Under the pieces are notes generated by a model, which did no database searches, was not told the origin of the DNA, and worked only from the letters and a program-made list of their open reading frames with translations. The position numbers and the translations under genes were made by a program. A stretch of DNA of 64,000 bases from Arctopsyche grandis (Eukaryota; Arthropoda; Insecta; Trichoptera; Hydropsychidae). This document shows, in pieces, positions 23,664 through 31,053 of this stretch (position 1 is its first letter; each line of letters opens with the position of its first letter). The DNA is taken from the NCBI RefSeq assembly GCF_051622035.1, contig NC_135358.1:622501-686500 (forward strand). Direction: 5' to 3'.

Positions 23664-25987
23664 GGGTTGGAATTGAACGAAAGGCTGATGTATGTATGTT
23701 ACGACTGATTGTGAGAAGGGGATGAAAAGAGATGTAACGTTTAGTCGCAGTTGGACCTGTGCTCAGCGTGTAGTTTATTAAGCTCCGCTTAATAAACTAC
23801 ATGACTGAAAACGCACGTGTTTGGTCTTCCGTCAGGATTCTCTACCACATATGTACATATTAAAAGTCGACTCAATTCTCTTTGTATAATATAACATTTC
23901 ATACATAAGTGTCATCCAATTTCCGTAACAATTAGGGATTACAATACAAAATTTCACCATCTTTGTAAACTATTTTATCGCGAATTAAGTACATACCTAT
24001 ATACAGGTATATTTATATACATATTATTGCATTATATTATATAAAAAATCGATGCGAACGGAGTATTATGGATTAGGTTGCTTCGAATTCGTTTATTTTT
24101 AGTATTAAATGAGGCAATTTCAAATTGATTAATTCAATGGCAACACAGATATTATAGAAATTTTAATAAAAAGCGATCAGACGGTTGTTAAATTATGATC
24201 CAAATTTTAATATAAATAAAGACGATTGGTTAAAAATAAAAATATATTTATTATTACGAATTTAATTTAATGCATTTATGTGACATTATTCATTTTTAAT
24301 GATTTACGATTCAATTTAAGTTAGCGTTTTTAGGAAAAACAACCACCTACGGTGGTCTAATCCACGATAAACGTTTTTTTTCATTTACTGGTAAATACCG
24401 GTATAATGGTAGTATAAAAAACCATTCACCGTTTACCAGTTTGTGAAATTTGACGATAAATTGCTATCCCTAGTAACAATAATAAAAAATAAAAACAACG
24501 AAAATGTGATCGGTGATTAATTTTTAAAAATATTTTTTATTGAGTTTTGTTATCATGTTTCCGGCCATAGTGACGCTTTAGGGCAGCCTGTAAGCTCATT
24601 GTGGTCTAATTTTAATTTTTTGAAATAAATCCTGGTAAAAATCGATCATCTCGGGGTCACATTTTCTTACTATCATAAAATTTTATGTATTGATACTTCA
24701 TATACATATGTAAATAAAGTAAAAATGAATACAATTGGAATTAAAAAATCCATTTTTAATACTGTAATAATAATAATATGCTATATGAAAGTTTACATAT
24801 GTACTAGCGTTGTTTATAAGTCTGCTTTTCAAACAAAAATAAGTTGTGCCGTATAGAATGGTCGAAGTCACGATTATTCAAAAAATACAAATTGTTAAGG
24901 TTAGGCTCTATTGGGTTGATAATAACATGTGCTGAATTTTACCAAAACATTAAGCAGCAGAATGAAGCTATTCGGGAAGTAAAATCTTCAGCCAAGTACA
25001 AATAAATAAAGGCGAGTGTTGGGAAAAATATATTATTTAATATTGTTATTTTGATAGTTCAAGAGTACTATATGTAGTTTGTGTTGTGTCATTTATGATT
25101 GATATTATAGAAATAAACATTAGAAATATTGAAGTATGCGTTTCTTTAGGTTGTTTCGCGTTTTGCTCTTAGATTTCTTTATCTCACACGACATTGGTAA
25201 AATAATTATCTGGAAATGCTGCTACATACTGCATATTTATAATTATAATTATATGCATATTTATAGATTTTTTTCACAGATCATGCTCTTGGTGCTATAA
25301 AATTAACATTTTACGAACTACATACTACATATTTAATTTCAAAAATATCCCATTACTTATAGGTAGCTCAAAAACGTATTGCTGGAAAGCGGAAGTTTAT
25401 TTATGAATACATTTTATAACACGTTTCAGAATATTTTAAGATAGCACTGCATAATAACTTATAAATATATATGTATGTACATACCTTGTTGAAGTCAAAG
25501 TTATGTTTCTCTAAGAAAGTTAAAACAGAGGCTTCGAAAGTACACGTTTGATTTATACTGCCAATAAATTGCGGACATAGATGAAAGGTATACGTAGCAG
25601 ATGCGTAAGTGTTCAAATCTCTATCAAAATGAAATATCGATAGTCCGATTTGTGTGGCGATGATTCCTTGAGTACCTTTTCTATGTTTATTGTATCTTTC
25701 CTCTACCGAATCAAATAAACTGAAATAAATACATACGACTTTTATGTATATATATATATAAACATATGTTTAAAAGTACATCAAATACATATATAAAAAT
25801 AAATTTGGATTGGGTTACAAGTTCTATTTACTTTTTATAGAAATATGTTGTTGACTAACCTATTAGAGCAATCGTCTCTCGTGCGAAGTCCTGATAGTTC
25901 AATATCGAGAGATATAAATTTACATGTGGGGATTTCTTTGCGTAAATTTTCCAAAACTGATGGAAAATTATATTTTGTGACCTCCAT
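16881..25987 (-). CDS. PNLDC1: PNLDC1 (Trimmer-type) 3'-5' exoribonuclease, 10 exons
   Basis: PARN-family DEDDh exonuclease; PNLDC1 trims the 3' ends of pre-piRNAs on the mitochondrial surface. Exons on the minus strand: 25987-25860, 25719-25485, 23557-23418, 23336-22803, 21542-21415, 21335-21193, 21117-21031, 17288-17200, 17120-17022, 16947-16881. All introns are GT-AG and all phases join, giving 549 aa. Catalytic residues are D28 and E30 (SLDIELSGL), D289 (HNAFGDIAMFY), H379 and D384 (HQAGWD). IYDSKY (318-324) and FNK..YEGIPYL (119-129) are further family motifs. Residues about 170-240 fit the R3H-like insert. The C-terminus (526-544) is hydrophobic and ends QLKKL, a tail anchor as in PNLDC1; PARN instead has an RRM. 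The start follows a clean 5' leader and matches the family MEVT...F start. Introns 2, 4 and 7 carry transposons. Naming rests on motif recognition; an alignment would settle PNLDC1 versus PARN. Confidence 0.88.
17022..17120 (-). CDS. PNLDC1: PNLDC1 exon 9
   Basis: The acceptor is GTTAATTTTCAG. Residues 495-527 (KIFEEFKHSKDYDVS...KHSPILRVTL) match the 'ILKEY...HSP' segment that precedes the PNLDC1 membrane anchor. The donor GTAGGT is in phase 2. Confidence 0.82.
17200..17288 (-). CDS. PNLDC1: PNLDC1 exon 8
   Basis: The acceptor is TTACGTACAG. Residues 466-494 read LSRYGSVDVRKYGKTSVLIA, matching the 'FG.VDVR...K' region after the nuclease domain. The phase fits exon 7 exactly. Confidence 0.82.
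17840..18135 (-). mobile_element. Non-LTR retrotransposon C-terminal fragment
   Basis: A minus-strand frame (18100-17879) reads KRRKMEYFGHIIRG, RLLQTIIEGK and GRKKLSWLRNIR. This is the C-terminal signature of endonuclease-reverse transcriptase proteins common in arthropod LINEs. Truncated copy in PNLDC1 intron 7. Confidence 0.75.
18427..18590. mobile_element. hAT-type MITE, 164 bp, intact ends
   Basis: Perfect 14-bp inverted ends, CAGTGGCGGCTCGT and its complement, are flanked by identical 8-bp duplications CTGTATAC (18419-18426 and 18591-18598). Sub-terminal GGAGG(A/G)CTGCAG appears twice. There is no coding capacity. The intact duplication implies a young insertion, within PNLDC1 intron 7. 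Confidence 0.9.
18618..18790 (+). mobile_element. tRNA-derived SINE, 3' truncated
   Basis: The head CAGCAGCATGGACTAGTG and GAGTTCGAGTC (B box) are followed by the family body TTTCATTGAAACGGTTCC. The copy stops soon after and lacks the usual tail. Confidence 0.7.
19253..19930 (+). pseudogene. hAT transposase C-terminal remnant, 225 aa frame
   Basis: A 225-residue open frame ends with CPVNSVDAERYFSKYN...TDRRTNLKKESVE, the C-terminal dimerisation region of hAT transposases. It lacks the zinc finger and the catalytic N-terminal part, and the frame starts inside short tandem copies of GATGCTAAA(T/A)TC (19205-19275). No clear terminal repeats were found around it. It lies in PNLDC1 intron 7 on the opposite strand to the gene, so it is a relic rather than an exon. 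Confidence 0.75.
19931..21030. other. PNLDC1 intron 7, remaining part
   Basis: AT-rich sequence with no recognised repeat or exon. A minus-strand frame at 20850-20970 was considered as a terminal exon and dropped, because the exon at 17200-17288 fits phase and family. Confidence 0.4.
21031..21117 (-). CDS. PNLDC1: PNLDC1 exon 7
   Basis: The acceptor is AATTTTAG. Residues 437-465 (CLNENDP...RPPYLYMRLL) correspond to the GPD..RPP region of PNLDC1. The donor GTACAG is weak, and a 3.7 kb transposon-bearing intron follows. Confidence 0.8.
21193..21335 (-). CDS. PNLDC1: PNLDC1 exon 6
   Basis: The acceptor is TTGTTTAG. Residues 389-436 continue the nuclease fold (FCFIKICHW...VYLSRASQPHL). The donor GTAATT is in phase 0. 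Confidence 0.85.
21415..21542 (-). CDS. PNLDC1: PNLDC1 exon 5
   Basis: The acceptor is AATTTTAG. Residues 346-388 contain WFHQAGWDSYCTG, the DEDDh His and last Asp. The donor GTAATT is in phase 1. Confidence 0.87.
21814..22372. repeat. Repeat A, uninterrupted copy
   Basis: Begins CACTGTTCGACACAAAAAAT. Its body is the reverse complement of 4802-5722 without the LTR. The 29440-29705 copy ends in the matching CGTGTCGAACAGTG, so the terminal motif is reproducible. Located in PNLDC1 intron 4. Confidence 0.65.
22437..22530. repeat. Single arm of the fold-back family
   Basis: AATGAATAGGACCAACCCTAA, three AACCT units and CCCTTAAATAAATA match one arm of 9285-9515. No opposing arm is nearby. Confidence 0.6.
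22803..23336 (-). CDS. PNLDC1: PNLDC1 exon 4 (R3H-like insert and catalytic Asp)
   Basis: Residues 168-345, the largest exon. It carries the R3H-like insert, HNAFGDIAMFY with D289, and the FPEIYDSKYI motif. It ends CAAAA|GTATGC in phase 2; a stop four bases beyond the donor shows that splicing is required. Confidence 0.88.
23418..23557 (-). CDS. PNLDC1: PNLDC1 exon 3
   Basis: The acceptor is TACAATTTCAG. Residues 122-167 begin FAYEGIPYLN, completing the FNK-YEGIPYL motif across the splice. The donor GTAATG is in phase 2. Confidence 0.85.
23577..23656. repeat. (AT)n microsatellite, about 40 units
   Basis: Uninterrupted alternating AT of about 80 bases in PNLDC1 intron 2, ending at TACATG. 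Confidence 0.95.
23660..23850. mobile_element. Possible solo LTR with a perfect hairpin
   Basis: The segment runs TGTAGGG...CTACCACA with an internal AATAAA. It contains a perfect 14-bp stem (23769-23782 with 23788-23801, loop CTCCG). No target duplication was found, so the LTR reading is tentative. Confidence 0.35.
23851..25484. other. PNLDC1 intron 2, remaining part
   Basis: AT-rich. 24360-24470 has ACCGGTA-rich inverted motifs ending TTGCTATCCCTA, hAT-terminus-like. 24565-24630 matches the 'GCCATAGTGACG..TTAGGGCAGCCTG' LINE 3' UTR motif also found at 31525 and 11490. No exon was recognised. Confidence 0.4.
25485..25719 (-). CDS. PNLDC1: PNLDC1 exon 2
   Basis: The acceptor is TTTATTTCAG. 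Residues 43-121 include SLFDSVEERY and QIGLSIFHFD, both family landmarks, and FLEKHNFDFNK at the end. The donor GTATGT is in phase 0. Confidence 0.88.
25860..25987 (-). CDS. PNLDC1: PNLDC1 exon 1
   Basis: Starts at ATG 25987 in an AAAATGG context and encodes residues 1-42 with the first catalytic pair, D28 and E30. It ends AG|GTTAGT in phase 2. Confidence 0.88.
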
Positions 25988-26160
25988 TTTCGATTTTGAA
26001 AGTGTAATCTTCTGTCACATCGACGACGTGCGAAAGCCGGTGGGTTTTGCTTTCATCTGACGTTTAGTTTTAGGTTAGCATTCGAAAGTGACAGTTCGTT
26101 CTGTGGTCGTAGCACTCATATACACGGCAATGGCCGAACGAGCAAATCGACTGCTTCTTA
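25988..26160 (-). promoter_or_regulatory. PNLDC1 5' leader and proximal promoter
   Basis: DNA immediately upstream of the PNLDC1 start, GC-richer than average and free of recognised repeats. No TATA box is clear. The position is inferred from the gene start only. Confidence 0.35.
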
Positions 26161-27560
26161 ATTGGTGGTAATTTGATTATTAGTCACATTGCGATCGCCT
26201 AAAAGACAATTTTTGCCATGAAAATCACGAATACGGAATATTTAGCACTCGAGCTCTTGTTAGTGATAGTTATCGTTAGTATTTTATTTTATTTTATTAA
26301 TTGAAAAATCAACAGACAGGATGTACATAGATATGTATAAAAAAAACAAATAGTAAATAAATAATATATGTAACATCCGAGTCCAATAATAGATTTTTAC
26401 AAAAATGAAAAAGATAAATATAAGGAAAACAAATTAAAAAGGGAAGAATAAAGGCATGACAAAATATGTAGAACATTGCATAATTAAACTATAGTATTAA
26501 AATATTTGGAAAAGGTTATAAAATAGATTATAAGAAGAAATTGAAATTTACAAATATAAAACAAATGAAAAAGGTAAATACAAAATAAACAAATGAAAAG
26601 GAAAAGAATGAAAGCTATAATATGATTAAATAGCACATTACATAACTAAACTAAAGTATAAAAATATTGGAAATATTGGAAAAATAGAATAGGAGAAGAA
26701 ATGAATCAATCGGTCAAGATTCTCTTGATGTTAGACCTGAATTGATGTAGGGAAATACCAAATAGATCAACCTCATTCAGCTCTCCGTTAAACATACGAT
26801 AAACGCGCTGCAGATAAAAATATTTTTGGGAATTAGTATTGAAAGGATCAAGTGAAAAGAGTGCAACGCGTCTAGAGTACCGAAATGGGATTCTGAAATT
26901 AACCTTATTCAGTAAATCAGAACAATCAAGGAAACCATTTATGAGCTTAAAGAAGAATATAGCATCAGTATGTCGTCGCCTGACAGAAAGATTGTCAAAA
27001 GAAAGGATTTTTAAAATGTCGGAAACAGTAGAATGGGTATAGGTAGGAAAAAGGTAGCGTAAGGATTTAATAAATTTAAGTTGAACTTTCTCAATACAAT
27101 TAATATGGGATAAATAAAAAGGTGACCAGATAATTGAGGCAAATTCAAGGTGAGACCTTACAAAGGAAAAATAAAGTAATTTTAGTACATAAGGATCATT
27201 AAAGGGTTTTGTTGAGCGGAGTAGGAATCCAAGAGATTTAAATGCTTTGTTGGTAATAAAAGAAATATGTTCAGAGAAATCTAGTTTATTATTGAGTATT
27301 ACACCAAGATCCTTAATAGAAGATGACGTGTTAAGGATTGAATGATTTAATTGATATTGATTAGTAATAATTGATTTATTTCTAGTGAAATTTAAAATAG
27401 AGCATTTTTCTAGATTAATAAAAAGATCATTAAGTATGAGGGACTTTTCGACTGCCAGATGTTCCGTTATAGAGATTTTTGTGACTTATGGGCGAGCGCT
27501 TTTTGACCAATAATCACCGAACCATTTTGGACACCGTTAGTCTTATCAAGTTGAAATTTA
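26161..27560. mobile_element. MITE B split by a LINE insertion
   Basis: The left part (26161-26279) and right part (27442-27560) together match the uninterrupted relatives at 37433-37620 and 57293-57510. Imperfect terminal inverted repeats read GATTATTRGTCACA then GCG(C/A)TCGCC(C/T)AAAAG. The interior includes CGAATACGGAA and CTGCCAGATGTT. The break point holds the LINE at 26280-27441. Confidence 0.65.
26280..27441 (-). mobile_element. jockey/CR1-like LINE, RT C-terminal part, decayed
   Basis: On the minus strand, successive frames read KDLGVILNNKLDFSEHIS, SHLEFASIIWSPFYLSHI, SLRYLFPTYTHSTVSDILKI and LFSLDPFNTNSQKYFYLQRV, followed by a 3' UTR and an A-rich tail at the plus-strand left edge (26280-26300). 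These are the post-catalytic segments of a non-LTR reverse transcriptase. The YADD core is missing and stops break the frame. Confidence 0.75.
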
Positions 27561-28545
27561 GTATCGTTTATTGAAATTCTTATCGATACAACGCAAATCT
27601 TTAAGTTGACCGGAAATGGTACCTCCTCTTATAGGTATCCTCTTTTTTTTACAAACCTCCGTTACGTTTCACTTACGACTATTACAAACCTCCTTTACGT
27701 TTCACTTACGATTAAAATTCAGGAAAAAAATTGCCTCTTATCAGATCGTTTTCATACTTTGCCATATTGCTCATTTTGGTCATCAATATAAGTAAATGGA
27801 TCCTCCGCCATTACGATAGAGATAGAATATCGTTTAAGACGCGTTTGAAGTTTGCAAATTAGAAATCTGGGTGACGTCTATGTAGTCTTTAATTTTATTA
27901 TCTCCCAAAGTGCTCTGCAGATTAAACGATTTTTTTTACATGTAATAAAAATTTAATACGTTAATATTTTTTGTTTACTCTAGAGATTCAAGGTTTTTAT
28001 GTTTTTCTTAGAAATCTTTCAATACATTGAACTGAAATTTCATATTTAGCCGCTTAAGCGTAATAAAAAGTATGTAATATATGAAATTTAGTGAAGACAC
28101 ATCAACCGGATGTGGTTAAATATTGTTCCACTTTTCTTTGACTGTTTCTTCCACAATTCTTTATGAAAGAATTCCAGTATAATCCTAGTATCAATATACC
28201 TATATGTAATGAAAAAAAATAGCAAATCTGATAAACTGAAGTGGTATTTTTTCACTTTGAAATGTCAAAAATCTGTGACCACGCGATTTTTTCCACACTA
28301 CTGAACGTATCGAGCAGTAAATTTATATATTTGTATTCTTTATGTACTAGCTTAGAGTTGGTAAGGTTTCGGCTAGAATTCGTAAGCCAGAAGTAGTAAT
28401 TTAAAAAAAATATATAATTCAATATTTTATTTGACGTTTTAAATTGTAGTCTTCTTTTATGCTTATAATATTTATGGTGATAATAAGTAATAAAATTAAA
28501 AAAAAATCCGACAAGGTTATTGATCACTTGAGTTTTGAAGTTGTA
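27530..28545. repeat. Repeat D, copy 1, with repeat C inside
   Basis: 27530-27650 and 27887-28545 match 32140-32850 in inverted orientation: GGAAATGGTACCTCC, ATTATCTCCCAAA, GTGACCAC(G/A)CGATTTTTT and TTTATATTTGTATTC on the matching strand. The middle (27651-27886) is a repeat C copy inserted after a T run. Confidence 0.65.
27651..27886. repeat. Repeat C copy
   Basis: Starts ACAAACCTCCGTTACGTTTCAC with a tandem second start at 27685, then TCGTTTTCATACTTTGCCAT as at 7180. It interrupts repeat D. Confidence 0.65.
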
Positions 28546-28841
28546 TGTAGTACATACATACTACATATGTATGTATATTAAAATCCCTATGGTATCATTA
28601 TATATATAATATAGTATATATAATAGCGTCATAGTATATATACAATAGCACTATTCTGTGTGTATGTCTGAGATAACGCTCGCCGTAGTATAATAGTCGT
28701 TCCGATTCTACATATGGTGAAAAAACCTGTATATATACTGTTTGCTACCAATATTTCCTTTAGGGAAATAGTCACACGAGCATTTAGTGCCATATATTGA
28801 AAATTAATTAAATTTTCTACCGGTGGTAGGTAGTTTTAATA

Positions 28842-28955
28842 CATACCTCCTTTACGTTTCACTTACGATTACAATTCAGGAAAAAGTTTGCCTCTTATCC
28901 GATCGTTTTCATACTTTGCCATATTGCTCATTTTGGTCATCGATATAAGTAATTT
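28842..28955. repeat. Repeat C, partial copy
   Basis: ACATACCTCCTTTACG through GGTCATCGATATAAGTAA, the first 110 bases of the family. Confidence 0.6.
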
Positions 28956-29275
28956 ATAATACACCCTGAAATTTTCAAAAAAAAAACCAAAACCACGAGT
29001 TGAAATTTCAACGGACACAACACTAATGTATTATACTACCGAGAACCTTTCACGCTTTCGACAATATTTCCGTGCATTATAAATTGATAGAAATACATAA
29101 AAATAATGCCGTATATGTATTATTTTACCGTTAATAAGCGTCATTATAGTGTTTTAGTTTTGGTGGCCAATAACTGTAATTGCAACGTTTCTTATGTTTT
29201 AAACTCGGAATACATACGAACTTATACCTAAATACATAATATTCACCAAACTATGAGGGAATTAAACAAGTTTAC

Positions 29276-29280
<5 letters not shown>

Positions 29281-29372
<92 letters not shown>
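29281..29372. repeat. (AT)n microsatellite
   Basis: About 90 bases of alternating AT with one ACATAT interruption. The open frame through it is a repeat artefact. Confidence 0.95.
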
Positions 29373-29373
<1 letters not shown>

Positions 29374-29439
29374 AAAATAATACTGCAGTGACAAATTTGA
29401 GGCCGGAAAAAAGTTTGCTTCTATTATTAATTATTGAAA

Positions 29440-29705
29440 ACCGAGACGTTAATGAAAATGAAAGATAAAATATCCGACTATTGATTCCAATAGATATTCA
29501 TTATGAACAGGAGATTGACAGATTTTGAGACATCGACCGAACAACATCAAGATAAAGAAAAATCGTGCGATTTAAAAAACACATACATATATCTCCGAAT
29601 TTCGAGCCGATCAACATTTTTTATTACCAGATTCGTTTTCAGTGGACATAGCTCTATAATAAAAGTCATATCTCGTCTCTGAACCATTTTTCGTGTCGAA
29701 CAGTG
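29440..29705. repeat. Repeat A, partial copy
   Basis: Matches the distal part of repeat A and ends CGTGTCGAACAGTG, the inverse of the CACTGTTCGACAC start at 21814. Confidence 0.65.
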
Positions 29706-29721
29706 TTATTATAGTTGTTAA

Positions 29722-30218
29722 GAGGGCTGTACACCCGAAACCTTAATTTTGTAGCCGTTCCTTTCTTCGATATATATATTGAGTGAATGCGACAATATAC
29801 AATATATTGAGTGAATGCGACAGTTGCGCTTCGACCAGATAAAACGTATTTTAAATTGACAAAATCGAGGTTTCGTATTCTCCTATTTTCTCCTCCGAAA
29901 TTGGACCAATTTAAAAAAAAATTTCATCATCGGTATGAGAAAAATATTTTCTGTGCAACTATGTGCGTATTTTTTTTTTAAATCGACCGTTAAATAAGCA
30001 CGCTGGACTCTTTTCGTGGGTGTAAAAAATAGGCGATTTTATTGATGTTTGGCGGCTCCTAGCTCCTTTAAAAAATAACTAATCAAAAAAATAAAACGAT
30101 AGATGCAACCCAATGGTGGATATCCATAGCATATTAAAAATAATTTCTCTAGTGCCATAACTGAGGAAGGGAGAAGTCTAATACGTTTGTATAGACAAGG
30201 CGCTGGTGTCCAGCCCTC
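29722..30218. mobile_element. piggyBac-like MITE with TTAA duplications
   Basis: The ends are GAGGGCTGTACACC at the left and its inverse GGTGTCCAGCCCTC at the right (one mismatch), each directly bordered by TTAA (29718-29721 and 30219-30222). TTAA duplication is diagnostic of piggyBac-type insertion. The 497-bp interior has no transposase frame, so it is non-autonomous. It sits 0.7 kb upstream of the MCORP start. Confidence 0.8.
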
Positions 30219-30752
30219 TTAAAGAGCCACGATAAATTGTACAACAGAATATTTCTAAAACCAATACAACAAAATATCTACATTATTCTAATCATTGTAT
30301 ATATTTGATAGACCTTCTAGTTACTAAGGTACACATTAATGCATAAACGAGCGATAAATGGTACAAGACAAATTCTCCCTATACATTTTGGCTTCATCTT
30401 GTTTTGATAAATAAAAAAAAACACTTACGAATATGATAGAAACTTGTACAAATTTCCAAAATTGTTGTATAAGTACTTATTTGTGCCTTGATTATAGATT
30501 TACATATCCGTAGGCAGTCAATAGGCAGCAGATTAGGGAAGTCAATCGGATGCATATGTATAGCCGAGCGTAATTCGTTTTTATTATATGATACAGGTGA
30601 TAATTTGCGTAACAGCCGAATCGTTTGTGAAAGAAAACGAATAATAATAAAAAATACATAGGATTCGTCTGCAGTAACACGGTGAACGGCAAAAATTACC
30701 ATATTATGAGATCGACCCAGTGGCCATGCTGAGCACTGGTTCAACACTGGTC

Positions 30753-30899
30753 TTCAGTTGTTAGTTAGTCGTGGAGGAGTGCGGTACCTCCACGACAACA
30801 CCATGGACGACCATTGAGTATCCCCATCACAAAATAAACAAACGTTCATAGCGGTTTTCAAGTGCTATTTCGATTTTGTTTGGACTTGTTGTCGTCAAA
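30753..30899 (+). promoter_or_regulatory. MCORP leader: initiator-like site, hairpin and uORF
   Basis: TTCAGTT at 30753-30759 resembles an arthropod initiator. GTCGTGGAGG (30768-30777) pairs perfectly with CCTCCACGAC (30787-30796), forming a 10-bp stem. A four-codon upstream ORF (ATG GAC GAC CAT TGA, 30803-30817) has a strong CACCATGG context. Together these would be expected to dampen or gate initiation at 30900. The TSS is inferred. Confidence 0.45.
30803..30817 (+). CDS. Upstream ORF MDDH in the MCORP leader
   Basis: A minimal ORF that ends 82 bases before the main start. The start context CACCATGG is better than that of most insect genes. Whether it is transcribed depends on the true TSS. 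Confidence 0.35.
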   Translation: MDDH

Positions 30900-31053
30900 A
30901 TGATCACCAAGATGGAGGAGAGCCAGCAGATAATCGATTCTAAAAAATACGTGCCCCCGATCGATTACAGGAGGTCTTCGATCAAAGGGATTGCTGTCAT
31001 CATAGGGTTGGCTATGTTCGTCGCCTTGGTCATTTACTTCTCACCGATGCCTG
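30900..31053 (+). CDS. MCORP: MCORP exon 1 (signal-anchor exon)
   Basis: Encodes residues 1-51 with the transmembrane segment GIAVIIGLAMFVALVIYF. It ends CCTG|GTTAGT in phase 1. An in-frame upstream extension would need a non-ATG start, so 30900 is chosen. Confidence 0.85.
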
